Positions 1 to 14,000 are shown, counted from the stretch's first letter. The stretch is 64,000 nucleotides of DNA from Cyclina sinensis (GCA_012932295.1 JAAONU010000011.1:46812352-46876351), one strand, 5' to 3'. A program made the numbers and translations. Notes: generated from the sequence alone by a model not told the origin.

Positions 1-3000
1 ATTTTGTCTTAACGAGAACTATAAAATATTCAGCTACAGTCTTACAAATGGATAAGTTCCAGAAACTGGCACTATTTTTCTCACTCCCGTTCGTACATAT
101 AGTTAAACATTTGTTGCCGGAGATCGTGTCTCTTGCACGTGAGGAAATGGCGATTTATATGTTGAGTTTTTGCTCAATCTAACTAAAAGAGGACCAACGG
201 TCAAACAAATATTTGGAACATCGGATGTTGGACCGAGCGAGGAAATATTGTATGGTGGTACTTTAGTTTCAGAGTAACGTCATGACCTAAATATGCCTCA
301 TAGAAAAAATGCAATTGCCCATTGAACTTGTTGATGAAATGCTGAAAGGAAATTTCATCAAAGAGATGATTGTTTGGAACTCTGGTGATTTTATAAAGAT
401 TAAAGTTATAGCACTCTTAGTCTCTCTTTGGTCTGCAGTTGAAAAGAAAAAGAATTGGCAAAAGGCACAACACAAAAACAATAAACAGTTTTTCTTACGG
501 TAATTTTATAGCACCAGTTGAAATATCGGTGATTTATTGCTATTGAGAAAACAGCTGAGTTATAGAGAAATTATTTTGCGTAAAGGAGCATTTAATTTTC
601 CCGTGCTTCTATTCGCAACGGAGATCTTACTTCCAGAAAAAAAAAACTTGAGAAGAAGTGATGATAATGCCTGATACATCCAAGGCTCCATACTTACCTG
701 TGGACGGCAGTTACTAGAGGATGTAACAGATCAGCGCATGAGATCTCGAGCACCCTGGATTAACTACAAAAACAGATGTTAAACGGGAACATCCCTGTCA
801 GTGCAGAACGTATAAGGTCCATGAAATATTGTTTCAGATAAATCTCTCATCGTTTTTTATTTCTTCCTTGAGAAAGTATATGTTGGAACTTATACCCTAG
901 AAATGCATCGGTTGTAACGTAGTTTGGAAATTTACAAGATGAAAGTTTTTTGTCAGAATGTTTTTCAGTGTGTTATAGAAAATATACATTCGCTTCCGTT
1001 CTGAAAGTTTGACTTCAACGGATTAAATGGTTTTGTGTCAGCAAAGGAAATAAAACAATGGAGATTTTGTTGAAAGATCTACTTCAATGTTGGCACTGAG
1101 TTTTATGCCAACAATCCTTCTATGTTACAATGTTTTATTGGACTTTGTTTCTTTGCAATGGAATTACATATAAACTATAATATAATATTAACTATAAGAA
1201 AACTGTTCCAAAATGTGAATAAATAGCTGTTGGATTTATATACTTGGAATAATACTCTAAGGTGTGTATGGTTGCAAAATGTTTGGCCGGTGTGATAGAT
1301 TGGTGTTTCATATTTGGTTGCTCTTGCTTTATTTTTGATATCAATACTTTAGAAAATTAATACCTTGTTTTAAATAATATTTCACACTTTATTTAAAGTT
1401 TTATTATGGTATTATGAATGCGTTTACAAATATATTTAGTTATCATATTTAAAACACAACTGTATAAATATGACGTGTGTAGATTATGAAACTTAAAAGA
1501 TAAAGTTCGAAAAAAAAACAATGGAGATCCAGCTTTGTTGTTCTGTGGGAACCAGTCCCTTTCCAAATGCCAAGTAAAGTAAACGTAAGCATCGTATTTC
1601 AACACCATATCAAGGGTTCATAACGTTTCTGCAAATACTTACATTTCAGCTAATGTTTACTTTAAAATGCCATGCACAATACTGTTTTGTGACATGTTGC
1701 ATGTGAAACGATCTTCAATCCCACAGCCTTTTCACGGCATAATGGTGCATATTTTACTAGTTTTGATATCTTTATTTAAATTGTGGATGCATGATACTTT
1801 TGGGGTTCTGGGTCTGATGCAGTCAAATTAATGTCGTAATTTAAATTGTTTCATACCAGCATTAGCTGCTGCCTTTCTTTGATACTTTCCTCAATTGAAA
1901 CGTCTGAAATAAATTTTCAAATTACAACCGTCTTTAAAAGAAGCAGACGACAGCTTTACATGATCAAACTCGAATTACTTAAAACTAATGTTTGTTCAGC
2001 CAAGAAAAACAATAAATCAGAGCAAACCAAAAAAATGCTGAACTGACAATTTGTCGCGATAGAGGTCATTTGAATATACGTTTTCTATTGATTTATCCCA
2101 ATATTCTAGAAATGTCACAGTAGATAAAGCAATAACGGACGCGAGACTAGCCACACGTCCTGCTGTTTTGTAAATGGAAGTCTGACAAATTCCCCGCTCC
2201 AATTCGCAGATTTCACAAGCCTAATTTTGTTAGGGCCAAACTCTATGTTCATACAGTTTGTCATTTTAGTGTGGTCATCTCTGGTTTAGTATCGTGTAAT
2301 AGACGTAGTTACTGACTCGTGTACTCACGTGCTCACGGATAGCCTAATTTGTTATGCTTAAAGTGTTGAACCGCCTTTTTTAGTTGTTCGAGGTGAACAA
2401 CTATAAAACGTCAATCTATAAAAGCGGTTGATCTTCGGTGGTGAAATACTGATAATAGCTCATGGATAGTTTGACTTGTTGTCATTTTCTTCCTTTTGGT
2501 TCGCTTTTAGCCTTAAATGGGATGCGGAACGATCCCTTGTGACCATCTTAGATAGGTTTCCACATAAATGTTATCACTGAAAAGTCGTCAGTAATTACTT
2601 CGAGAGCTTGCTACCTACTCTTTTTTAGGGTCAATATTAGTACCGGTCTAAATATGGAGTAGATGTAGCAGACCTCCCTTGTTCATTTGGACTGAACTAA
2701 GTAATGTCGTTTTCCATGTCGAGAAATCAAAGGAATGAATTCTAGTTATTTATAAAAGTTATTGCTTTCTGTCTACAAAGATCAGTCGAGTGTAAGGAGA
2801 TATATAGAGTGCAGAATGAATATTGTAATTGCACGTTTTTGCATTAACAGTTTGCTTTTTGGCAATACTTAACATATGCTTGTTATTCTGAGTTGCAATC
2901 AGTTAGATCATAAAGGTTGATTGTAAAACATTCTGTCTGTTAATACATAAATCATCCTTCGAGTACCCACTTAGGATTTGATGAATCACAAAAGGCTCTG

Positions 3001-4001
3001 GAAACCAAACATTTCAAGAGCTCTACTTGACAGAGATAGAAACTTTAACATCAAAGGTAAAGTTCGAAAATGATGTCATAGTAAAATGCAGTTGTCTAAT
3101 AAAGTGGCCATAGAATAAACCATTATACTTTCTGTAATGGCTTCGTATACCTCAATTCGTACTGCATTCAAAGATGACTACTTCACTGTGTCTATGTAAC
3201 AAGTCAATATTTGACAAGAAATTCTTTATTATGATACTAAACAGAGTAAAATTTGTATTCCAGAACAATACGTAAATTCAGAAGGTTGCAATAGCCTCTT
3301 GATTTTTTATATGCATTTTCAAAGCTTTTATTGGACAAACATGTTTCAGTGTTCTATATTAAAGCTTTTAACCTAGACAAGGTTGTATTCTTAAATTTTT
3401 TGTCTGCAGTAGTTATGTAATTATTTTTCCTGAAAGTCTGAACGTGTATGAATATTGTGAGGTTCATAAGTTTGTAGAGATTGCATCGAGAAATCTGACC
3501 CTTACTATTTTAAGGTAGACAGATTTAAATGTAAAGAGAAGATAGTCATCAACAAACAACATCTTATAATTTGATGAACACCTGTTGTATAAAGATCATT
3601 AGTTATTTGTTGCTTTTTCCGAGTTATTAGATCGGAATCACGAAATTTCCACCAAGTTCTGTTTTATCACCACAATCAGTAAAGAGATACAATATACTTC
3701 AAGACAATGTTTATGAGATAATTATGAGAATCAAAAATATTATGAAGGCGTGAACGAAGTAAATTAAGGAGGTGGAGAAGAGATATCGTAGGAAATTAGA
3801 GGATAATATTACTAATTTTGTCTAGGTGCTAGAAATAATAGACATGCTGTATACGTCTCAGAATTTACTCTGAGTTTTTCTTATATTTATTTCTCAGCTG
3901 CTTAAACAGTGATTTTTTTACACCTTTCGTGACTTAAGAATACTTGTCTTCTTTTAGAGTTTGGGTCCAGAAGAAGATCTTCTTGGTCGTATACATATAA
4001 G
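1..4001. other. Upstream region, no gene recognised
   Basis: No ORF here resembles a known protein, and no promoter could be placed. The longest open frames are about 60-80 codons and look random. The only clear structures are a perfect 9-bp-arm hairpin at 2381-2403 and the 12-bp palindrome AGAAGATCTTCT near 3971. This is either upstream intron or 5' flank of the KIF26-like gene; the sequence does not decide which. Confidence 0.5.
2381..2403. repeat. Perfect inverted repeat, 9-bp arms
   Basis: TAGTTGTTC and GAACAACTA are exact inverted copies around a 5-base spacer (GAGGT). There is no T-run, neighbouring ORF or other sign of function. It may be the core of a decayed transposon. Confidence 0.5.
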
Positions 4002-4011
4002 TATCGGCTCC

Positions 4012-4290
4012 TATCTATCTATTTGAGTTTATTTATCGTCGGTACCCGTTGCCGAATTGACCGACACCCCCTGCAGAGATTAGTTATTTTATGTTGTGGG
4101 GGTAGTGCAAGATACATAAAGCATCCCATTCCAGAGACACCCCTGGTTCTTTTGCATGCTCAGGGTATAGCACTGATACATGGGACCTCGGTTTAACGTC
4201 TCATCCGAAAGACAATTAATAATGTTAGTGGAGGAGCGGGGGATCGATCTCGGGATCCCTGGGTTACCAGTCCAGCGCGTTATCACTGAA
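4012..4290 (-). mobile_element. tRNA-derived SINE (family 2), antisense copy with TSD
   Basis: Read on the - strand, the head is tRNA-like: GCGCTGGACTGGTAACCCAG, then a B-box-like gatcgatccccc. The anticodon-like loop CTGGTAA suggests a tRNA-Thr(GGT)-type source. The body contains gagacgttaaaccgaggtcc and ends in an ataaataaa tail. It is flanked by a 10-bp direct repeat tatcggctcc (4002-4011 and 4291-4300), as expected for LINE-mediated insertion. A sense copy lies at about 15940-16235. The small ORF across it on the - strand is incidental. Confidence 0.82.
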
Positions 4291-4300
4291 TATCGGCTCC

Positions 4301-5427
4301 AGTTGTTTTCACTATTTGAGAAAGAAAACATCATCGCTTTTATTTTAGCATAGGTGTCATACCTAACTAAATCCGAAAATTGATTGTTAAAGATTAAAAG
4401 ACTAAACTGTCACTTAATTCAGAATATCGATTAAAAATTACGGGAAATCTTTTGAAGTCACTTGCCACTCACTGTGAAGCTAAAATCTCGCGATGTCAGC
4501 AAGGATTTAAAGGAAGAAAACTGAATGTAACATGTAATTAAGTGCAAAATATAATTAATCAAAGATATCCGGCCGGTATGTATATAACGGTTTCCATTCA
4601 ATAATATTTTAAGTGAACATCCTGTTTTATTACACGTAGGCAAAAACTGGTTGGTAACTGGGATATCTTTGAAAATCTAGATAGAGACTAGAGCTATCTT
4701 AAATAATATAATGTTCAGTTTTGCTTGTGTAATGTTAATTTAAATTTAAATTATATAATGCATGCTAGAGGGTCCACCCTTATGGAATAAGCAAAAATTG
4801 GACCATTACATATAGCATTATCCCTTATATCTCGTCAGCAGTACGTCAACACTTAAGGTTTGTGTTTGTAGTATAATTGTAAAAATCTCAGTTCGGAACC
4901 AGAAATAAATTGGATGAAATACGTTCCCTCGTTCCGTAAAAGAATTCTCCTCCGCCGTGGTTGAAGACTGCACTATGTAGGTCTGCATCTGTATCACCTC
5001 TTTTTTATCAAATAATCTATCTGTATATAAAGGATGTAAAATAATACCAGTAATGACATATCCTTATTGTTCTTAGCTAGTTTCAGGGAAAGAAAGACAA
5101 TATCATGTACATCCGTCTTTTGGGCATCTTTTCTATCCGTTTCGGAAAATCATCTCCATTTCATTCGTAATTCTGACACTGGCGGGAAAATCTGACAGCA
5201 ACATGCGTGGTGTCTCAATTTTGCTTTGGCTTAATACATTTACACAAAAATCACTTGAAATGATTACATTTCTAAAATATTCAATGTCTAAATGTTTTTA
5301 TTTACTGAAAATTGGAATAAAGCACAAAACGAATTGCTTCGTAGCGTTATTGTGAATATGGTTGAACATGGCCGAAATGCACTGGTTAGATGTCGATTTC
5401 CCAATAAACTGCATCTTTATTTTTCAG
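4301..5427. other. Non-coding stretch before first visible exon
   Basis: AT-rich DNA with no gene. A GCGGGAAA motif near 5182 resembles an E2F site, but nothing around it looks like a core promoter. The last 20 bases are the polypyrimidine tract and acceptor for the exon at 5428. Confidence 0.5.
5368..5427 (+). other. Possible alternative start reading into the exon
   Basis: An ATG at 5368 with A at -3 and G at +4 lies in frame with the exon at 5428. It would add 20 residues (MAEMHWLDVDFPINCIFIFQ), eight of them encoded by the pyrimidine tract of the splice acceptor. The nearest upstream in-frame stop is at 5353. The strong acceptor argues that this stretch is normally intron, but an alternative 5' exon cannot be excluded. 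Confidence 0.25.
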
Positions 5428-5601
5428 GTTGCCCAGAATGACGTAATGGAGAAGGCACAGAAGTCGGGCATACCTGTGTTCAGGGGTCTGTCAAAGGGTA
5501 GCAGTGAGAGAGGTGATGTTGTCAGGCCCCCACCTTCTCCCCCCATTGATATTCCTGGAAGATCCTCAGACAGCCAATCAGAGGAAGAGGATGACTTGCA
5601 G
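5428..5601 (+). CDS. KIF26: KIF26-like kinesin, coding exon (N-terminal proline-rich segment)
   Basis: This exon encodes 58 residues in phase 0 at both ends. It is bounded by a pyrimidine-rich acceptor (tttttcag) and a consensus donor (cag|gtaaga). The peptide is polar. It contains RPPPSPP at residues 33-39, which fits the class I SH3-ligand pattern RxxPxxP, and ends in an acidic patch (SEEEDD). It joins the next exon without breaking frame. On its own it would not identify a family; the assignment comes from exons 2 and 3. An in-frame ATG at 5368 with A at -3 and G at +4 lies upstream after a stop at 5353, so translation could also start there if the acceptor is not used. No earlier coding exon was recognised in the first 5.4 kb. 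Confidence 0.72.
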
Positions 5602-8600
5602 GTAAGACAGCTTGTGTTTTTGTGGTTGGGGTTTCCTTGTTGTATTTGTGAAAATATGCTGTGCAGTCCTAGCATAATCAGGGTCTTTCAAATAGTTTCT
5701 ATATTTCAGATCCTGATGTATTCTGTACATAAGCAGTAAGTTTGTTCATTGCTAGGTTTATTTGTCAGAAAATAATTCAGGCTGTTTGAATCTACGACTG
5801 TAAAATTATCGATTTTGATCTAAGAGAAGCTCTCTTGAAATAATAGGCTGTCTTCTCAAAGCTCCAAATAAATATCTACATTAGATACAAATATTATTTC
5901 ATATAGATTGCATTTTATAATCACCAATTATAGATTTCATCAGTCATTAGGAAACAAAGTGGTTTTGGTAAGATTTTAGGTATTTTCAAGGGGGATAAAT
6001 CTTCTGACCTTGATGACTTGAGACTGTAATCAGGCAATTTTTAATCCTTTCTTGTGGAAATTTTTGTTATAAATTGCACTTACTTTATTTCATGCTTTCA
6101 TCTTTTGTTAGCTTTTATCATGTTTATGAATGCAATTTTTCATTTGAACGGGGTATTAGAATTGCTTTTATGATAAGTTTCTGCAGTTAGCGAGTAGGGA
6201 ATGTGATAGAGAATAAGACAAGAGTTTAATTTGATTCAATTTTGATTATAAAAATAGAAGTCGATATCTGAAAGTGAAATAAATGTTCCTTTGAAGAATA
6301 TTTTAGACAGAAAATAACTTGGTTTATTAGAGGTTTCACAAAAGCAGATAACAATTTTGTTTTATTTCTTCAGTTCCATGTCTTGAAAAAATAAGCTGGT
6401 TGTCTATGAAGAAAAAAAAAAGAAACCACAGATAAAAAAAATAAACCCCAGATATTTTGAGAAATAGTATTAAAACTGTTAAAGGTTTTAAAATGTGCAA
6501 GACAGAATGTATATTGGAGAAACATGCAAAGGTATCAGGCTGTTTTTTCTTCATTTTTTCTTTCTTTATTGAAAAAAGTAGAAAAGTTATATGCTCCGTT
6601 CAGTGACTTTCTTCAAGTTGACAGGTTAGTTCAAATCAAGATGAAATAAATTGTTGAGGTTTGATCAAAGATAGCAGGCTGCGACAATTTGCTTAGCCAC
6701 AAACTGCCTTACTAGGTGTCATACATGATATATCCGCTCTAGTTTACATATTGTTAATAGAATTTTTTGTCCAGGCTTCTGTATAAAAAGGATGACCCGA
6801 CAAACTGCTGTCAGTCAAATGAACATAGAATAATAGTAAGATGGTTCATTTTTGTAGATGTCAATGGTTGCCTACCGCATAAATCAAGATCTAGTTATAA
6901 TAGTGTTTATAGATAGCGCATTAACATTTTATCTATCTTAACCCTAGGGCAGAACAACAAATTTCTTGTGAAATTTTGGAAGCAAAACTGTCATTTTAAC
7001 GTTCCCTGTTGGTTTTTTTAACTGATTTAAAATTACTTAAGTGCACACTTTGTGAACTTGTTTTATTTCCAGCAGCAAAACGAAATCTCAATCAGATATG
7101 TTTTTTAAGCTACAATGACAAAAATTGTCAAGATGCACTGAATGACTGATACGAATTTGGCTATTTTCTCGAGGGCTGTTCTAATGGTATTATTAATTAT
7201 TATTAAACCTTTGTTAACCTCAACACCTTACCTCTTGGTACAGTCACTTACAACAGTTATGTTAATTAGGTGACAAAATAAATGCATTTAGATTTTATAA
7301 TGATAACACATCGTTGACTCCTGTCTTAACCATTGTTAGAAAATTTCTGACACGTGTTAATGACGGAATACTATTTTGGTCTGATGGTAAAGATATAGCA
7401 CCTAATTTGAATATAAAAATCATGTTATTTGTTAATAATACTCTCAATAGATGCCAAAAAAAATTTGACTTAACGTGAGAATTAAAAGTTTAAGAAGTAC
7501 ATATTATAGAAAAACTTCTTTTGGTAATAGCATATTCTAAAATTTGTTATGTCATCTTGGTAATAAACGGGGATCGTGTGCAGCTATTTGAAAGTCTATC
7601 GCAAAAGTCAGGGCCTGATGCATGTGTATAGCCCTAAAAAATGGAGAGAGGGGGAAAAAATCTGATTTAAAGTGCACTTTGTTCTTCCTTTAATCTGCTA
7701 GAAATGTTTGTTGTCGGGATTCATCTGGCAAAATATTTTCTTTAAAGAATTACGTTTACTATGTCATACAAAATATTTTTGAGCTGAATCCCTATGCTCA
7801 TAAGAAGAAACCATAACTTCTACAATTGTTTTGTCCTTTTGTGGCACAAAAAAAAAAAAATTACTATTTGTTTCTGTTTTCTGATTGCAACTTTTTTGGT
7901 GTGTAATTGGAGATGGAAATGAATTTCTATATAAAAAACAAACATAATCATTTTAGAAGCTTTTGTGTTTTAAAGTAGTTCTGTTGAAAATAAGGCTAAT
8001 AATTTGTGGTAGGGAACGTGCCAAAAATAATTTATACAAAGTTTGTTTTATAACAGTGAAAACACTTCTAGTACAGTATTATTAATCTTACCTAGAAATA
8101 TCTTTATACCATATGAAACAAGTTTTCTTTTTCTCTGATGATGTGACCTTAAGAGCAGGAGTTCAACCTAGGTCACATAGTTGTTGCCACTGGGGTATTT
8201 GGCATGTTCATGGGGCAGCTGTTAAGTAGTTCAGACCAGACTGTTGTTACCTGGATAGAAAATGTTTTTAAGATTTTTTGAGTGGTTTGTTGGTACAGAA
8301 CAGTATGTTTTATTAGCAAAGAAAACCAAACATAATTATTTTATACTTTTTCAACCACTGAAAAATTCACTGGAGAAAAAAGTATCAGAGAGGTTTGTTT
8401 CAATTCTGCAAAAAAAATTTTTATGAGATCAAACAGGTGGAGTGTTTAATTTTTTGTTTCTGTTTCAGGAATTTTAGTTATATTTATATAGTCCTATACA
8501 AACGCAAGGTATAAATTCTGGGTGTCAGGATTTGTGCAAAATAATATAATAGTTTCATACTGTTCTGCTGACTGTGGCTATTAGCCTAAATCAAGGTAAC

Positions 8601-8621
8601 ACACTGCATCTTCCAGGCAGC

Positions 8622-8672
8622 CAGTGGCTAAACTGTAAAATGAATTATAAATCAATTAACCTGTAGCCACTG
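8622..8672. repeat. Short inverted repeat, 9-bp arms
   Basis: CAGTGGCTA and TAGCCACTG are exact inverted copies about 33 bases apart. This could be a decayed MITE core; no flanking duplication was found. Confidence 0.3.
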
Positions 8673-10763
8673 ATAGAATAGAGGATAAAACAGATGGCCA
8701 TTAAAAGAATAACAGATTCATTTTTACATTATTTGAAGAGTATGGGGCAGTTTTTCAATGAGGGACACACTATTTAATGTACCATATGGCAAGGAAAGTG
8801 GAGAATTGTAAATAAAAGAATTCAGACAATTGTGGTCCAAAATCCATATCCCGCTAAATAAACATTTGTATGAAACATGACCAGAGATCAAAAGAACATG
8901 ATGCAAGTTCTTTAAATGGCCCACTTGTGCAATTTGTTTGATCAAAATTGCCGACATGTAAATTTTGATTGTTAAACACTGCAATCCCTTATTCGTATTT
9001 TCCCTCTTGATATGAGAGTTATCTTAACAATTTCAATCTTTGAATTTGCTGTTAAGTTTACTGTAACTTGTTCCAATCTTGAACAGATATTGTCTTGGTT
9101 TTCTGAGCCAATTTCATAACTGTGACATAACACATTTGTCACATCAACATTTTTGGAAATTTTTCATTACCAGATCATGATTTTTATACCAGATTGTAGG
9201 AAATATCTCAATTTTGCATGAACCAAGATCTTGTACAGATAATGAGTTTTACATGGAAATATTTTCTGCTGTGTTGTTTGGATTTCTACAGTTTTCAGTT
9301 GACAGATCCTTTTTAGAGTTAATTACTAATTTAAAACACTGTTTCAAAAGCACTTGTCATAGAATTTAGGGCTGGCTTAAGTAGCTTTGAATCTCTTTAG
9401 CCTGACAGTGAGTCAATGTTTTTAAGCCATGATTTTTGAATTTCAGACAGTTCCCTGATTTCTTTAACAATTTGCTGTGTGTTGATGCCTGATTGTATGA
9501 ACATGGCTGACACTTCAGAGACTGCCTATATAGCCCCAAATTGGTTCTTGTTGTTGAATAAAATCCATTCAAAAAGGGACGAAGTCTGCAAGGTTATATC
9601 CCCTGCATGCAAAAAGAATATTTAACTGCCAACATCAAGGAAGCAAAATATAGTAAACAAAGTACTATACTAATTGCGTCTTAAATAAATCATTTGACAG
9701 GTGCTAGATATATCTTAATTAGGTACATATTAATTATCAGGTAAAGATTTGATATTCCAGTGATCTGTCATTTTGTAAATAGAGGACCGATTGTCACTGC
9801 GCTTAGTACAGCCCTGTTATGCAGGAAAAATGCCAACAATTTATTACTATTTACTACAATGGTCTGATTTTATACAGTATCAAATCCAATAATGCAACAA
9901 TTAAAAGTTCAAAAAAGTGCGCAAAGATACAATTTCATGCACATCTGTTAGATTATATGATATAAGAGTTGGAAGAAATCCCAAGGTGTATTTTGCTGAA
10001 AATATATGTTTCATAAAATGGCATTGAGCCATAAAACAAAGGGGTGGACAAAGTTAATGCAGCCATTGATTTTTTTCTTAAGAAATTTGTATGTTTGATG
10101 TACCTCTACTCTGGCTTCCGATGTGATAGTTGTAAGGTTTTTCATTAGTATTATGTTCTATAACAGTACAGAGAAGAATTAAGTTTTTTTTTTGGTTGTT
10201 TTTTTGTTTGTTTTTTTTGTCTCTGTTGTAAATTATCTAAGAACAGGTAACTCAGTGGCTTTTATGTACAAATTAGAGTTACTGTTCCTTATTCATATGG
10301 GACTGAAGCAAGTTCAGGTGTCACCTCATGCAGTTTGTTTTCTCTGCACCTTTATCGAACAGGTACCTATGAAAAAAATGTTCATTGTATTTCTGAAGAT
10401 ATTTTTTCATGGTTCGTGGAGTGCTCATTGCTATTGTTGAAGTGTCAACCCTTCCTGTTGTCTGTACAATTATCATGTCTATTGTTCTTACACCAATCTG
10501 CAAGATCATCTTTAATCTGATTGATAGAATGTCATGACATTATCTGAAATAAATCTCTTGTTAGGACAACAAAATAAAGTCTAGTTTTAAGTTTTGTTAT
10601 ACCAGTCAGATGATAACACTACATGTCCTACAACTTAACATTGTTCACGCTTGATTGATCACTGGATGAAATGAATCGCATGCAAGAAATCTCAATACTT
10701 TTTATTATTATTTCTTAATGCATCTAACCTAGTATTAGATACATGCCGCATACAAGCTCTTGT

Positions 10764-10778
10764 CCAGGGACACACCTT
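10764..10778 (+). repeat. Left target-site duplication of SINE (15 bp)
   Basis: ccagggacacacctt occurs here and again at 11053-11067, exactly bracketing the SINE. Fifteen identical bases indicate a fairly recent insertion. Confidence 0.9.
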
Positions 10779-11052
10779 GCTGACCTGGCTAGCTCGATCG
10801 GTAGAGCATCGGATTGTCAGTCTTGACCATCCGGGTTCTGTCCCAGGGCCAGCAAAATTTCTCCGTGATAATTGATCTCAGACAATGCATCTATAGGTCA
10901 TTTGTCTCTCACCTCTGAAGCAAGTGAGGATTAGTAGTCAGTCACTTGTGGGAAATTGGTTAGTAAATCGGTTGGACTGGTTAGGTGGACTGACCACCGG
11001 CATAATTATGACCTTAGCTGTTAAAACTGGCAATAAACCCCAATAAACCAAA
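10779..11052 (+). mobile_element. tRNA-derived SINE (family 1) with perfect 15-bp TSD
   Basis: The 274-bp element begins with a tRNA-like head: an A-box-like tagctcgatcggtagagc and a B-box-like gggttctgtccc at about 10833-10844, the internal RNA polymerase III promoter parts. A tRNA-unrelated body follows, then an A-rich 3' tail with two aataaacc copies instead of poly(A). It has no ORF and depends on a LINE in trans. It may belong to one of the bivalve tRNA-SINE families such as RUDI, but I cannot confirm the family name from the sequence alone. Confidence 0.88.
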
Positions 11053-11067
11053 CCAGGGACACACCTT
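11053..11067 (+). repeat. Right target-site duplication of SINE (15 bp)
   Basis: This is an exact copy of the repeat at 10764-10778, directly after the SINE tail. Confidence 0.9.
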
Positions 11068-14000
11068 ACTTTCTTGATGAGATTCCTGTGTAGGACACAT
11101 GAAATGGAACACAAAAGTTTTCTTACCACAGCTGCAGAAGTGCAACAATTCTTCGTGTTAATATCACTCAATAGTTGGATCTGACAGAAGTGTAGTTGAG
11201 CGACCCCTATTCCTTTTGTAACTCTTGCCTACCTAGATATATGGCACTGGTTTGAATCTGTAGCTTGAATATCTACCAAAATTAACCGAGTTTAAATTAT
11301 TATAGCAAATGCTTGTCACTCCAAAGTTCTGATCTAAACTCCAGACAGAAAGAGCTGAATTATTCATGGATTAAAATTAAGATTTATTCATTGAATAACA
11401 AATTATATAAGAATATAAATAATGCTCAAAACTTAATGAGCAACCCTAAAATATCTGCAATTAATTGATCTAGAAATATGAGGCTGATTCTTAAAGCTAT
11501 TTCAAAGCCATAAACCTTCTAGCACTGTGATCCATGACAGAATAATCAAAGCCAGACACAACAGTGATATAAGAGTGTCTAAGAGATGAGATTTATGCCA
11601 GTATGCAGTGTGCAGCTGCCAATTTTTATGACATTTTGGCAACCAGATGATGCCTTCCTAGCTATTTTAGTGTCACTTATATTGGTGCACAAATTTACAT
11701 TCAGGCAAAAAGATAAAAGGTTTGTCAACAAAGATCAGTGTGATATTAACATTTTATTATTTAAATTTTATTTATTTATTTATTACCTTTTTTAATGAAA
11801 AAGTCAGCTGATTGATGGGTTTAGTACATCCTTAAATTGTGTCTTCAGATAATACTTCTCGACAAATTGTTCAGTCTGGAAATTTTTGCTTTTTTTTTAT
11901 ACAAGATCTGTTTATCAGTTATTTAGGGTTGATTGCAGAAAAATGCTATTTAATTGCTTCTTGATTTTATATTAAAACTTTTTTCATATTCGCCTCTCAA
12001 TTTAATGTTTCAAATGATTCAAAGGAGCAAAATATAAGAAAATTTGATTTTTTTTTCTGTTACCTGACTTTGAATTTGATATAAATCTTGCAAGAAAATC
12101 TATATTGGCTGGGGTAATCAATAGGAATCATTTTTTAAAGTCAAAATTAAAAAAAAAATCTAGATTAAAAAAACAACAAAATCAAAATGGCTACCTCCCA
12201 CTTCTCAGCTTCCCCCCATACACAATGTCACATCTAGGTTTGAGCAAATTGACAAATATCATACTGTTAAGTAGAGAAAGAATTTTGAGCAGACAATTGG
12301 AAATCAAGTGTTTTAAGAAAGTATGAACTTGTATAAGCTATGGTATCTGAAAAGATTTCTTGCTCATATATTTCTTTATACTTTGCCTAAGTATCAAGGC
12401 TTGTCAGTAATAAATTAAAACAATAAAGGCTTTCAGTGTGGGCATGTCTAAGTTACATTGGTACCTATCCTTTGCATGACTTGAAGTCAAGGTCATCAGT
12501 TTTACACACACTGGACATATTTATTTCATGGATAGCTAGCTGTCTTTAAAAGATGTTCAAATACTCTGTCAGTCATAGGGTATTGTTTTCAAGATAACAA
12601 GTTAAACATGTCATAGAAATCTGATCATTTTGACCAAGGCTGGTTTATCTTCTGATTGTGTATTTCATTCCATTATATTTCTGAAATTATTATTCATGAA
12701 TATGCAAAAGAGCCAGGTCACAAAATAATGTAATGAAGCTTGCCAAAGCTTTGAGCTTACCTAGTATTGTGAGGGGAACAAAGCTAACTGTAACAAGGTA
12801 AGAATCATTGATTGTCAGTTTTGACTTAAGTAAAGAAATCTTACTGTAGTTAATTCATTCAAGGGGATTTCTACTCAAAGGTCAATTTTCAACCAAGGGG
12901 ATTCTTACTCATTGGTCAGCCAAGGGGATTTTGACAAAGGGTATCTTAAGAGTCCTTGAAAAGAGAATCTGCTTTGGCAAGTTACTGCAACTTCTAAAAA
13001 CAATTATATAAAGATATAAAAAGGTGAGATCTGTCTTACATCACATTTAGGAGAAATATAAATTTCAAAACACAAATTTTCCATCTATTAATGAGGTAAC
13101 ATTCCTTCCCTTTGGTTGCTTACAAGAAACAATGGACTCCGTGTGCTGAAAGAGTGGACCACACAAAGGCTGTGCCTGGAATAGCTGGAAATTAATTTAA
13201 ATTGGTGGAATCTTAACTCTTGATTACTGCAATATTTTAACCTGATGATAAAAAGAAGTTTCAAGGAATTTCAGTGTGAGAGTGTTTCCTGTTGTAGAGA
13301 TAGGAGATCAGAGGGAATTCAAGGCTGAAGAACAATGTATGCCAAAACATGCAGCCTGCCTGAAAAAAAATTTCATGTTCTCTTACCTAGATTGGCTAAC
13401 CAGATAGATGTGCATTGACCCTGTTAATTAAATAGAGAGCAAACACATGTTTTTGAAGCCAATTTGCTACAGGTTTCTAGAATGTTTGCTCGGTCTTTTG
13501 GCAAGAACACTTCACAGGAGATTTTTTTTTGTAAACAAAAAGTTTCTGAGTTGGCAACATGGATAACATTTATTTGAAATACAAGAAAAGTTTTTTTTTC
13601 TGATTTTATTTTTCATTTTTCATAGTTGGAAAAAAACTGCCAATTCAGTAAAATTAACGTTTTAAAAGAACATTATCAAATGTTTGTCTGCAGATTACTC
13701 TAGGAAAAAAAAAAACAATAGAAAAATCCTTTTGTTGTTGTTTCTTTGAATGTTATTCAGCAGCATTGTAACAGAAAACAAAGTTTAAACTTTCAAATAT
13801 GTACTGACTTTGATGATTGGTCAAAGATTTGAGAGACAAATATTTGCCTTTAAAACATCCTGTCATATGAAATCTTAGCCAATTTTCTCTTGTTTAGTAT
13901 AAAATCTTTGTTACCAGTTTTGTAAATGACCAAGTCATATTAAACAGATATTTATATATGTTTGGTTTGAAATAGCTTCAGTGTGCATCTGCGAAAAGTG

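Noticed and set aside
5178..5190. E2F-like site as a promoter of the KIF26-like gene
   Set aside because: Single short motif, no TATA or initiator context, and the exon at 5428 has a splice acceptor, which argues against a first exon there.
10779..10850. Possible functional tRNA gene
   Set aside because: The tRNA-like part is continuous with a SINE body and bracketed by target duplications, and the cloverleaf has mismatches.
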